32,766 bases of DNA from Gammaproteobacteria bacterium (lineage in GTDB: Bacteria; Pseudomonadota; Gammaproteobacteria; Xanthomonadales; Wenzhouxiangellaceae): contig PWYW01000019.1 in NCBI GenBank assembly GCA_003567685.1, forward strand, positions 1 through 32,766, read 5' to 3'. The position numbers and the translations under genes were made by a program. Positions 8,643-15,770 of the stretch are shown in pieces (the stretch's first letter is position 1; each line of letters opens with the position of its first letter). Under the pieces are notes generated by a model that saw nothing but the letters and a program-made list of their open reading frames with translations, was not told the DNA's origin and did no database searches.

Positions 8643-9305
8643 TCAGGCCGGTTCCGCATCGTCCTGCTGCCCGGGTGAAGCGCGCTTGACAGCGTCCAGT
8701 GCAAGCAGGTTCTGGTTGACTTGCCGGATGATCGGCATGTCATCCAGATTACAAGCGAACCGTTCTGCATTATAGACCTGCGGTACCATGCAGCAATCGG
8801 CCAGAGTTATCTCATTGCCAAAGCAGTACCGCCCGGCATGCGGTTCGATTATGGCCTCGATGGCCCGCAGGCCCGATTCAGTCCAGTGCCGATACCAGCC
8901 CAACTTGGCTTCCTCGGTCAGGCCCAGATCCTTGACCAGATATTTCAACACCCGCAAGTTGTTGAGTGGGTGGATGTCGCAGGCCATTGCCTGGGCGACG
9001 GCCCGAACCTGCGCGCGTCGGGCAGGCTCGTCCGGCAGCAGGGCCGGCGAGGGCGCGATGTCTTCCAGGTATTCCAGCATGGCCATCGACTGGCTGATGA
9101 CCGTATCGCCATGGACCAGCGTCGGCACCAGTTGCTGCGGATTCAGCGCCGTGTAGTCCGCCGAAAACTGCTGCCCCCCATCGCGCACCAGATGCACCGG
9201 CTCAAGCCGATACGCCAGCCCCTTAAGGTTCAGCGCCATTCGAACGCGATAGCTGGCCGACGAGCGCCAGTAGGAGTAGAGGACTAGTGATGGGTTACGA
9301 GACAC
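8643..9305 (-). CDS. maiA: Maleylacetoacetate isomerase (zeta-class glutathione transferase)
   Basis: 220 aa, standard length. The zeta-class active-site motif is present as SSASYRVRMALNLKG (residues ~15-29). Many family members have Cys where this has Ala, but Ser14/Ser15-type residues remain. The thioredoxin-like half continues with NPQQLVPTLVHGD and SQSMAMLEYLE, and the helical half contains WTESGLRAIEA and LADCCMVPQVYNA. It converts 4-maleylacetoacetate to 4-fumarylacetoacetate, the penultimate step of tyrosine breakdown. The start is GTG at 9305 without an evident Shine-Dalgarno. It is the last gene of the hppD-hmgA-fah-maiA run. Its gap from fah is filled by a repeat hairpin. Confidence 0.93.
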   Translation of the reverse strand: MSRNPSLVLYSYWRSSASYRVRMALNLKGLAYRLEPVHLVRDGGQQFSADYTALNPQQLVPTLVHGDTVISQSMAMLEYLEDIAPSPALLPDEPARRAQVRAVAQAMACDIHPLNNLRVLKYLVKDLGLTEEAKLGWYRHWTESGLRAIEAIIEPHAGRYCFGNEITLADCCMVPQVYNAERFACNLDDMPIIRQVNQNLLALDAVKRASPGQQDDAEPA

Positions 9306-9344
9306 GGGCAGTTACCGGTTTTTTTCTGAGGGGCGGAAAAAGCT

Positions 9345-9424
9345 AAAAGGTGAGAGGTAAGAGGCACAAGCCCGAAAGGGCTCGTGCCCGTATTCCTTTC
9401 ACCTTTTACTTCTCACTTTTCACC
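9345..9424. repeat. Heptad-repeat hairpin between fah and maiA
   Basis: Left arm (9345-9364) is AAAAGGTGAGAGGTAAGAGG. A central stem GCACAAGCCC-GAAA-GGGCTCGTGC (9364-9387, one mismatch) follows. The right arm (9395-9424) is built from TTTCACC, TTTTACT, TCTCACT and TTTCACC units, the reverse-complement type. The right arm overlaps the last codons and stop of fah (Gly-Glu-Lys-stop at 9413-9424). The central stem with a pyrimidine tail could also act as a terminator on the minus strand. Confidence 0.75.
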
Positions 9425-10402
9425 GTACTTAACAACCTTCTGTTCGATCGCGCCGAAAATCGACTCGCCGTCTTTCGATTTCATGTCAATGCGCACGGTG
9501 TCGCCGAACTGCATGAACGGGGTTTCCGGCTTGCCGTTGGCGATGATTTCCAGCATGCGCTTTTCGGCCAGGCAGGAAGCGCCCTTGCCGGTGTCCTGGT
9601 TGGCGATGGTGCCCGAGCCCAGCAGGGTGCCGGCGGCCAGCGGACGGGTCTTGGCGGCATGGGCCAGCAGCTCGGCAAAAGAGAACTGCATGTCTTCGCC
9701 GGCTTCCGGTTCGCCGAACAATTTGCCGTTCAGGTGGGTGAGCAGCGGCAGGTGCAGCTTGCAGTCCTGCCAGGCGTCGCCCAGCTCGTCGGGTGTGACG
9801 ACCACCGGGGCCAGCGCCGAACGCGGCTTGGACTGCAGGAAACCAAAGCCCTTGGCCAGTTCGCCCGGAATCAGGTTTCTCAATGAGACATCATTCAGGA
9901 TGGTGACCAGCTGTATGTGCTCGGCGCATTCGGCCGGGCTGGCGCCCATCGGCACGTCATCGGTGATCACGCCGATCTCGGATTCGAAATCGATACCCCA
10001 CTCGGTTGAGGCCATGGCGATGTCGTCGCGCGGGCCCATGAAACCGTCCGATACGGCCTGGTACATCAAGGGATCGGTGAAAAAGCTCTCGGGCACCTCG
10101 GCGCCGCGGGCCTTGCGCACCCGCTCGACGTGCGGCAGGTAGGCCGAGCCGTCGACGAACTGGTAGCAGCGCGGCAAGGGGGCGGCCAGCGCGTTCAGGT
10201 CCAGCGCAAAGCTGTCTGCGGCCGAGCCGGCGTTGAGTTCGTCATACAGCGTATTCAGGCGCGGCGCGGTCTGCTGCCAGTTGTCCAGCGCGGACTGCAG
10301 GGTCGGCGCAATGCCGGTCGCCTTGACAGCGCGGCTCAGGTCGCGCGAAACCACGACCAACGTGCCGTCGCGCCCGCCTTCTTTCAGTGTTGCCAGTTTC
10401 AT
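9413..10402 (-). CDS. Fumarylacetoacetate hydrolase family protein
   Basis: 329 aa from the ATG at 10402 (MKLATLKEGGRDG). Longer readings run into repeat DNA. The FAH catalytic domain is clear: the metal-binding stretch GIDFESEIGVITDDVP, then LNDVSLRNL, GFGFLQSKPRSALAP and LLGSGTIANQD. It should cleave fumarylacetoacetate to fumarate and acetoacetate, the final step of tyrosine catabolism. The ~330-aa form with an N-terminal FAA_hydrolase_N-like region is common in bacteria, while vertebrate FAH is longer. Its last three residues and stop codon lie inside the heptad repeat, so the C-terminus seems to have been shaped by the repeat. Co-directional with hmgA and maiA. Confidence 0.92.
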   Translation of the reverse strand: MKLATLKEGGRDGTLVVVSRDLSRAVKATGIAPTLQSALDNWQQTAPRLNTLYDELNAGSAADSFALDLNALAAPLPRCYQFVDGSAYLPHVERVRKARGAEVPESFFTDPLMYQAVSDGFMGPRDDIAMASTEWGIDFESEIGVITDDVPMGASPAECAEHIQLVTILNDVSLRNLIPGELAKGFGFLQSKPRSALAPVVVTPDELGDAWQDCKLHLPLLTHLNGKLFGEPEAGEDMQFSFAELLAHAAKTRPLAAGTLLGSGTIANQDTGKGASCLAEKRMLEIIANGKPETPFMQFGDTVRIDMKSKDGESIFGAIEQKVVKYGEK

Positions 10403-10443
10403 GTATTTGAAGCTCCCGGATGTTTGTTGGTTTCTTGCGATGA

Positions 10444-10530
10444 GGAAGAGGGGAGACGGAAGAGGTGAGACGGGAAGGGTGTCGTGAGACCGGTGCTTTT
10501 CCGTCTCCCGTCTTCCCTCTCCCGTCTTCC
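10444..10530. repeat. Heptad-repeat inverted arms between hmgA and fah
   Basis: Left arm (10444-10473) reads GGAAGAG GGGAGAC GGAAGAG then GTGAGAC. The right arm (10501-10530) is the reverse complement type, CCGTCTC CCGTCTT CCCTCTC then CCGTCTT. The arms match at about 26 of 30 positions with a 27-base loop. It begins 6 bases past the hmgA stop on the minus strand. Confidence 0.78.
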
Positions 10531-10535
10531 AGCCT

Positions 10536-11657
10536 TCAGCCTTTCCAGCTATCGACGTAGCCGGTCCATTCGATCTTCTCGGCGTCTGCCGTGACATCCA
10601 GAGCGTCGCGGGTATCGATCATCACTGCCACCTCGGCAGTGGCTTCGGCCTTGGGCTTGAAGGCATTGTTCAGCGCTTTCGGATGCGGGCCGTGGGTGAA
10701 TCCGCAGGGGTGCAGGCTCATCATGCCGGGGTGGATGTTGTCACGCGAGAAGAAATCGCCGGCGTGGTAGAAAATCAGCTCGTCGTAGTCGTCGTTGTTG
10801 TGGAAAAACGGCACTTTCAGCGCTTCCGGGTCGGTCTCGAACGGGCGCGGCACGAAGGTGCAGATCACGAAGCGATGGGCAACAAAGGTGGTGTGCGCCG
10901 ACGGCGGCAGGTGATAGCGATGGCTCATCAGCGGTCGGATATCGCGCCAGTTCACCTTGACCGGCACCAGATCGCCCTTCCAGCCCTTGGCGTCGAGCGG
11001 GTTGAACGGGTAGGTGATGGTCGAGAGTTGGTTGCGCCGCTTGACCACCACTTTCCATTCCTGTTCGCCCTGCTGGGCCTTGAACGCGTCGTTGATCCTG
11101 GGCGTGTCCAGCATGGCCGGGTCGAAGATGGCATGCGGGCCCACCAGGCCTTTGTCAGGCAGCATGTAGCTGGAATTGGTCGCCTCGACCAGCAACAGCT
11201 TGGCCGGCTGGTCGGACTCGATGCGCCACATCGTGCCGCGCGGCACCACGATGTAGTCGCCATCGCGGAAGCTCATATGCCCGTAGTCGCAGAACAGATC
11301 GCCGGCGCCTTCGTGGATGAACAGCAACTCATCGCCGTCGGAATTGCGGGCCAGACTGTCCATGCGGCCCGAGCAGGTCCAGCTACGGATGCGCGTGTGG
11401 GCGTTATTCATCAGCTCCGTCGCCGCCCAGGGTGTCTGGCTGTGGGCATCGATTTTGGTGGTGTCGAAGGCACGCGGTCGCAGCGGCCCTTCGAAATCAC
11501 TCCAGCCGGTCGGCGGGTGGGTGTGGTACATGTGCGAAGCGGGGCCGAAAAACCCTTCCTTGCCCAGCTCGCGCTCGAACGTGCCCTCGGGCAGATCGCA
11601 ATGCGCCTGCCGCGACGACTCGCCTTCAACCTTGGGATGCGTGATCCAGTTTTTCAT
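10536..11657 (-). CDS. hmgA: Homogentisate 1,2-dioxygenase (short bacterial form)
   Basis: 373 aa from the ATG at 11657 (MKNWITHPKVEG). This non-haem iron enzyme opens the aromatic ring of homogentisate to maleylacetoacetate. Cupin-type signatures include GDELLFIHEGAGD (108-120) and YIVVPRGTMWRIE. Likely Fe ligands are His286 (FFHNN), Glu293 (DYDEL) and His322 (THGPHP), assigned by pattern to the human H335/E341/H371 triad. It is shorter than the ~430-aa Pseudomonas/human type and resembles the ~380-aa marine-gammaproteobacterial form. It sits between hppD and fah in pathway order, and repeat hairpins flank it on both sides. Confidence 0.9.
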   Translation of the reverse strand: MKNWITHPKVEGESSRQAHCDLPEGTFERELGKEGFFGPASHMYHTHPPTGWSDFEGPLRPRAFDTTKIDAHSQTPWAATELMNNAHTRIRSWTCSGRMDSLARNSDGDELLFIHEGAGDLFCDYGHMSFRDGDYIVVPRGTMWRIESDQPAKLLLVEATNSSYMLPDKGLVGPHAIFDPAMLDTPRINDAFKAQQGEQEWKVVVKRRNQLSTITYPFNPLDAKGWKGDLVPVKVNWRDIRPLMSHRYHLPPSAHTTFVAHRFVICTFVPRPFETDPEALKVPFFHNNDDYDELIFYHAGDFFSRDNIHPGMMSLHPCGFTHGPHPKALNNAFKPKAEATAEVAVMIDTRDALDVTADAEKIEWTGYVDSWKG

Positions 11658-11679
11658 AAACTTGCTCCGTTGTCGCTGG

Positions 11680-11749
11680 GCGGTAAGAGGTGAGAGGTGA
11701 AAGGTAAAAGGCAGCCGCCTTTCTCCTTTCACTCTTTACCTTTCACCGC
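11680..11749. repeat. Heptad-repeat hairpin between hppD and hmgA
   Basis: Two 33-base arms (11680-11712 and 11717-11749) separated by 4 bases, matching at 25 of 33 positions. The left arm has units GTAAGAG GTGAGAG then GTGAAAG GTAAAAG; the right arm is their complement type. It starts 2 bases after the hppD stop on the minus strand and ends 22 bases before the hmgA ATG, so it fills nearly the whole gap. Confidence 0.82.
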
Positions 11750-11751
11750 TC

Positions 11752-12798
11752 CTAGAGAACTCCGCGCTGTTCCTGGTCGCGTTCGATGGCTTCGAACAGG
11801 GCCTGGAAGTTGCCTTCGCCGAAGCCTTCATTGCCCTTGCGCTGGATGATTTCGAAGAAGATCGGGCCGATGTTGGTCTGGGTGAAGATCTGCAGCAGCT
11901 GCTTGCCCGGGTCATTGACGTCGGCGTCGATCAGGATCTTGTTCTTGCGCATGCGCGGCACGTCTTCGCCGTGGTTGGGAATGCGCTGGTCGATCACGTC
12001 AAAGTAGGTGTCGGGCGTGTTGAGGAAATCGATGCCATTGGCGCGCAGCGCTTCGACCGACTCGTACACGTTGTCGGAATACAGGGCGATGTGCTGTACG
12101 CCTTCGCCCTTGTACTCGTTCAGGTATTCGTTGATCTGGCTTTTCGGGTCTTCCGACTCGTTGATCGGAATCGAGATGGCACCGGTCGGCGAGGTCATGG
12201 CCTTGGATTTCAGGCCGGTTGCCTTGCCCTTGATGTCGAAGTACTTGACTTCGAAGAAGCCGAAGATCTTGTCGTAGAAGTCCGCCCACTCGCCCATGTT
12301 GCCGTTGTACACGTTATGGGTAAGGTGATCGATAAAGGTCAGGCCCACGCCCTTGGGGTTGCGCTCGACCGCCGGGTCGAAGTCGAAGTCTTTTTCAACA
12401 TCTTCAATGCCGCGGGTCAGGTACAGCGCGCTGCCGCCGATGCCGCTGATGACCGGCGCGTCAATCGCCAGGGTGTCGGGCTTGTTGTCGATGGCCTTGG
12501 CGCCTTTGGAAAGCGCGGCTTCGCGGGCCTGGCCCGGGTCAGTCACGCGCAGGGCAAAACCGGTGCAGCTCGGGCCGTGAGCCTGGGCGAAGTCGCTGGC
12601 AAAGGAATCCGGCGTCTCGTTGACCAGGAAGTTGATGCCACCCTGGCGGTAAAGCGTCACCGGTCTCGATTTGTGCTTGGCCACGGCAGTGAAGCCCAGC
12701 TTGCCGAACAGGTCATGCAGCAGGCCGGCATCGGGGGCGGCGTATTCGATGAATTCAAACTGCTGGACTCCCAGCGGATTCGGGCGTTGTTCGCTCAT
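11752..12798 (-). CDS. hppD: 4-Hydroxyphenylpyruvate dioxygenase
   Basis: 348 aa from the ATG at 12798 (MSEQRPNPLGVQ), which has GAGGAG six bases upstream; an in-frame ATG at 12804 overlaps that site. It has two VOC (glyoxalase-like) halves. The predicted Fe(II) ligands are His158 (FIDHLTHNV), His236 (GVQHIALYS) and Glu316 (FFEIIQRKG), the standard HPPD triad. The C-terminal helix carries GFGEGNFQALFEAIE, typical of the family. It converts 4-hydroxyphenylpyruvate to homogentisate. First gene of the catabolic run; a promoter-like sequence and inverted repeat upstream face a divergent MarR gene, its likely regulator. Confidence 0.96.
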   Translation of the reverse strand: MSEQRPNPLGVQQFEFIEYAAPDAGLLHDLFGKLGFTAVAKHKSRPVTLYRQGGINFLVNETPDSFASDFAQAHGPSCTGFALRVTDPGQAREAALSKGAKAIDNKPDTLAIDAPVISGIGGSALYLTRGIEDVEKDFDFDPAVERNPKGVGLTFIDHLTHNVYNGNMGEWADFYDKIFGFFEVKYFDIKGKATGLKSKAMTSPTGAISIPINESEDPKSQINEYLNEYKGEGVQHIALYSDNVYESVEALRANGIDFLNTPDTYFDVIDQRIPNHGEDVPRMRKNKILIDADVNDPGKQLLQIFTQTNIGPIFFEIIQRKGNEGFGEGNFQALFEAIERDQEQRGVL

Positions 12799-12880
12799 GG
12801 CCATCTCCTCGTGATTCGCTTGTAAAAAGCCCGTTGGCGACCGCGTTAAGGCCGGCAGATCGGGCTTGCTAGTGCATCGG

Positions 12881-12909
12881 ATATTAGTTACATTTGAAAC
12901 CAAATTCAA
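12881..12909 (-). promoter_or_regulatory. Candidate hppD promoter
   Basis: Minus strand: TTGAAT (12909-12904), 17-base spacer, TAATAT (12886-12881). Each hexamer matches sigma-70 consensus at 4 of 6 positions. It lies 83-111 bases before the hppD ATG in the hppD/marR divergent gap. Confidence 0.5.
12884..12903. promoter_or_regulatory. Candidate MarR operator
   Basis: Imperfect 20-bp inverted repeat TTAGTTAC-ATTT-GAAACCAA (6 of 8 arm positions symmetric). It overlaps the -10 and spacer of the candidate hppD promoter, in an AT-rich patch of otherwise GC-rich DNA. A dimeric winged-helix repressor bound there would block transcription. Confidence 0.5.
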
Positions 12910-12928
12910 GCAAGGCCCTGTGAAGTCC

Positions 12929-13354
12929 ATGCTCGACCTTGATCGATTCCTGCCCTACCAGCTCTCCCGCCTGTCCAACCAGATCAGCCAGGGCATCGCC
13001 CAGACCTACGAGGCGAAATACGGCCTGAGCGTGACCGAATGGCGGGTGATTGCCATCCTTGGGCGTTATCCCGGCATCTCGGCGACCGAAATCGCCGAGA
13101 AATCGGCCATGGACAAGGTTGCCATCAGCCGCGCGGTGCGCCGACTGATCGATGCCGGCCGGGTCCGCCGTCAGGCCAATGACCAGGACCGCCGGGCCAA
13201 GCACCTGTATTTGAGCGATGAAGGCCAGACGGTCTTCGATGCCATCGTCCCGGCCGCCCTGGCTTACGAGCAGCGCTTGCTCGATGCTCTGAGCGACGAG
13301 GAAAAAAACCAGCTCGACCGTCTGCTGGCCCGCCTGACTGAACTAAGCGGTTGA
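12929..13354 (+). CDS. MarR-family transcriptional regulator
   Basis: 141 aa from the ATG at 12929 (MLDLDRFLPYQLSRL). A GTG three codons upstream (12920) is possible. The winged helix-turn-helix is clear: LSVTEWRVIAILGRYPGISA (positioning helices), TEIAEKSAMDKVAISRAVRR (recognition region), then the wing GRVRRQANDQDRRAKHLYLS. N- and C-terminal helices form the dimer interface. MarR proteins usually repress and are relieved by aromatic ligands. Divergence from hppD with an inverted repeat between suggests local control of tyrosine catabolism, as for HmgR/HpaR-type regulators, but the ligand is unknown. Confidence 0.9.
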   Translation: MLDLDRFLPYQLSRLSNQISQGIAQTYEAKYGLSVTEWRVIAILGRYPGISATEIAEKSAMDKVAISRAVRRLIDAGRVRRQANDQDRRAKHLYLSDEGQTVFDAIVPAALAYEQRLLDALSDEEKNQLDRLLARLTELSG

Positions 13355-13384
13355 TCGAGCTGGCCGTCGGTCAGGGATGTGACT

Positions 13385-13411
13385 AACCGCGAAGGCGCAA
13401 AGAGCGCGAAG
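13385..13411 (+). repeat. Degenerate 9-bp tandem repeat after marR
   Basis: AACCGCGAA GGCGCAAAG then AGCGCGAAG, three purine-rich nonamers starting 31 bases after the marR stop. Similar nonamers occur at 18903-18938 and, inverted, at 19392-19409. Confidence 0.5.
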
Positions 13412-13468
13412 ACAATTCTTTTTGACGCGGTTGGTTTGGGGGGTAGGTGGCGGCGAGCGGCGTGGGCT

Positions 13469-13750
13469 GCCTCTGGATGGCTTCGAGCATCCGGTGGCGC
13501 CAGGTGCTTCGGGCCGGCCGGGGCGCTCGGCTTGCTGGCCAGGGGCAGGTTGACGGGAGCCAAGGTGACCTCGAGATCACAATGTCTAAGTGGACGGATT
13601 CGCGACCTCCTTGAGCTTTCACCCAGCGGATGGAGGCTGATGGCTACCGGGAAGCGTCCGCGCCCCGGCCGGCCCGAATCCCCTAACGCCCCCCGATGCA
13701 GCAGGCTGAGAGATCGCAGGAGGGGTCAAACCCGCCCTTTCCTCTAAACC
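13469..13750 (+). repeat. ~280-bp dispersed intergenic repeat, copy A
   Basis: Direct repeat of 19011-19289. Long identical blocks include GAGCATCCGGTGGCGCCAGG (13485 on), the 16-bp near-palindrome GTGACCTCGAGATCAC (13565-13580), GGGAAGCGTCCGCGC and CCCCCCGATGCAGCAGGCTG. The copy also folds on itself: 19 bases TTCGGGCCGGCCGGGGCGC at 13508-13526 are exactly inverted at 13660-13678. Open frames cross it, but the two copies do not preserve a common complete frame with a start and end, so I treat it as non-coding repeat DNA or a structured RNA rather than a gene. Confidence 0.85.
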
Positions 13751-13756
13751 ATCAGC

Positions 13757-13961
13757 GGGGAGTGGTGTTGGCTGCTGGCGAGCGCTGGCGCGCGGCGGCG
13801 GGCACGGTGTCTCAGCCGTTTCAGGCGCCCAGGACCCAAACCGAATCCGCATAGCCTTCAATGGCCTCAGTGATACTCATTGGCACCCGGGCTCCCTTGA
13901 ACCCTCAGTATTGACAGCGCCGGATAGCGCCAGCGCTCGCCAGCAGCCGGCACCACTCGCC
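13757..13961. repeat. 205-bp unit bounded by 35-bp inverted repeats
   Basis: Arms 13757-13791 and 13927-13961 are inverted copies with 32 of 35 positions matching; the shared core is GGCTGCTGGCGAGCGCTGGC. The interior (~135 bp) has no convincing gene. Part of the right arm, CCAGCAGCCGGCACCACT, also follows repeat copy B at 19288. The left arm and interior therefore look like material inserted into, or duplicated at, the end of copy A. Confidence 0.75.
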
Positions 13962-14117
13962 GCCAGCCACCCGAACTCGCAGTATCCGGAAAGATGGCCG
14001 AGCCATCGACAGGCACCAATTTCTTCAGTTGGGTTCACCAAGTGAAGCCTTAGACCTATCGGTCAGCTGAAGTGGTTTGAGTTACCCTCGAAATCAAAGA
14101 TGAGTAATAGAGATCCC
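13962..14117. other. Intergenic stretch before the serine hydrolase, nothing clear
   Basis: No RNA gene, good promoter or terminator was recognised between the inverted-repeat unit and the hydrolase start. Confidence 0.5.
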
Positions 14118-15641
14118 ATGAGCATGTTTCGAACGCTGGTTTTTTCGCTGCTGCTGGTCGGCTCAAGCTCGGTAGCTGCCGGGCCGCTGGACGGGCTGGA
14201 TGAATGGATCGAGGCCGAGCGCGAGCGCTGGGCGATTCCGGGGTTGACCGTGGCGATCGTTCACGGCGACGAGGTGCTGCTGACCCGGGGTTTTGGCCAC
14301 CAGGACCTGGATCAACGCCGCGCCGTTGATGCCGATACCCAGTTCGGTATTGCCTCGCTGAGCAAGGCCATGACGGCCACCGCGATAGGCATTCTGGTCG
14401 ATGAAGGCCGGCTCGACTGGGACGACCGGGTAGTCGACCACCTGCCGGCCTTTCGCCTGTCTGATCCCTGGGTGACCGAACAGGTCACGATTCGCGACCT
14501 GCTCAGCCACCGCGTTGGCGTCGGGCGGCTGTTCGGCAACCGGCTCACCTTCATGCCGGCGGCCAGTTTCGACGAGTCCCTGGCCGCCCTGCGCCACCAT
14601 GAATTCGAGCAGCCCTTCCGCCAGGGCTATGTCTACTCCAACGCCATGTACGCCGTGGCCGGTGCGGTGGTCGAGTCGGTCAGCGGTCAGCCCTGGGCTG
14701 ACTTCGTCGAACAGCGCCTGTTTGTCCCGCTGGACATGAACCGCAGTTCGGCCCGCCTGTCGGGACTCGATGACAATGCTGCCCGCCCGCACCAGATGAT
14801 CCGCGGCGAGTTGGTCGAAATCCCCCGTCGCGACTGGACCTGGGGCGCGCCGTCCGCCGCGGTCAACAGCACGGCCAACGACCTGGCCCGCTGGATGCGC
14901 TTCAACCTGGCGACGGAATTCGGTGACGACGCGCCCTTGTCGCGCGAAGTACTGGCGGAGATCCATGCGCCGGCCAACCTGGCCAGCTTTGACGCAGAGG
15001 CTGGCGTCATCAACGCCTACGGCCTTGGTTGGAGTTTGGGGCGCCACGAGACCTTCCACGTGCTGCGCCACGGGGGTGCCACCGACGGCATCAACTCGCT
15101 GATCTGGCTGGTGCCCGAGCTGGAACTGGGTATTGCCGTCTCGGCCAACCGCTTCACCGGCTTCAACGCGGCACTGATGCAAGAAGTGGTCGCCCGGGTG
15201 GCCGGGCTGGAGCGCGAGGACTGGAGCGAAACGTCGTACCACCGTCGGCAAGACCAGATGGCGGAAGCCGCTGAAGCGCGAGAGGAATTCGAGCAACAGC
15301 GCCAGCCCAACACCGCCCCCAGCGGTCCGTTTGATGACTACGTGGGTGACTACCACGACCCGCTGTATGGCCGGGCCGAAGTGCGGATGGAAGAGGGCGA
15401 ATTGACCGTTCGTCTGTGGCAGGACGACAGCCAGCTGCTGCGGCTCGAACACTGGCATCACGACACCTTTCGTGGCCATTGGCAAAACCCGGCCCAGCGT
15501 GAAAAATTCCTATGGTTCAGCCTGGACGAAAGTGGTCAGCCTGCCGAGCTCAATGTGCGCTTCACCCTACGCCCGCTGGCGCTGGAGGAGGGCGTGTACC
15601 CAGCCGATTATGTTCGTGTTGTGCGTTACCAGAGGCGCTGA
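14118..15641 (+). CDS. Serine beta-lactamase-like hydrolase, exported
   Basis: 507 aa from the ATG at 14118 (MSMFRTLVFSLLLVGSSSVA, a signal peptide ending near AAG at residue 22). An ATG at 14100 would add six residues. Class C beta-lactamase/penicillin-binding fold: Ser80-Leu-Ser-Lys83 (nucleophile and base), Tyr173-Ser-Asn175 as the YxN motif, and His318-Gly-Gly320 replacing KTG. The C-terminal ~100 residues (FDDYVGDYHDPLYGRAEVR onward) resemble DUF3471, a lipocalin-like add-on. Such proteins are mostly esterases or D-amino-acid peptidases; resistance to beta-lactams should not be assumed. A single gene between repeat-rich gaps. Confidence 0.9.
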   Translation: MSMFRTLVFSLLLVGSSSVAAGPLDGLDEWIEAERERWAIPGLTVAIVHGDEVLLTRGFGHQDLDQRRAVDADTQFGIASLSKAMTATAIGILVDEGRLDWDDRVVDHLPAFRLSDPWVTEQVTIRDLLSHRVGVGRLFGNRLTFMPAASFDESLAALRHHEFEQPFRQGYVYSNAMYAVAGAVVESVSGQPWADFVEQRLFVPLDMNRSSARLSGLDDNAARPHQMIRGELVEIPRRDWTWGAPSAAVNSTANDLARWMRFNLATEFGDDAPLSREVLAEIHAPANLASFDAEAGVINAYGLGWSLGRHETFHVLRHGGATDGINSLIWLVPELELGIAVSANRFTGFNAALMQEVVARVAGLEREDWSETSYHRRQDQMAEAAEAREEFEQQRQPNTAPSGPFDDYVGDYHDPLYGRAEVRMEEGELTVRLWQDDSQLLRLEHWHHDTFRGHWQNPAQREKFLWFSLDESGQPAELNVRFTLRPLALEEGVYPADYVRVVRYQRR

Positions 15642-15655
15642 TGGGCGCAGGGCCT

Positions 15656-15676
15656 GGCTTGCGATTCATGCAAGCC
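15656..15676 (+). terminator. Weak hairpin after the serine hydrolase gene
   Basis: GGCTTGC-GATTCAT-GCAAGCC, a 7-bp stem 14 bases after the stop. No T run follows, so it is only a possible transcript end. Confidence 0.35.
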
Positions 15677-15770
15677 AACTCAACGATCATCGAAGGCACC
15701 AAGGCACTGGTGAAGCTTCGAAAGGCTACGCTATGATCGACGTCTCACCCAACATCGGAGGGTTCCGGCC

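Noticed and set aside
13379-13747. A 122-codon open frame across long-repeat copy A
   Set aside because: Copy B has a stop and indels that break the equivalent frame, so the shared sequence is not conserved as protein.
14163-15485. A 440-codon minus-strand open frame opposite the serine hydrolase
   Set aside because: Antisense shadow of a gene with clear catalytic motifs and signal peptide; no homology recognised.
14118-15641. A true antibiotic-resistance beta-lactamase
   Set aside because: The SxxK and YxN motifs are shared with many esterases and peptidases. HGG in place of KTG and the DUF3471-like tail point to the general serine hydrolase group.
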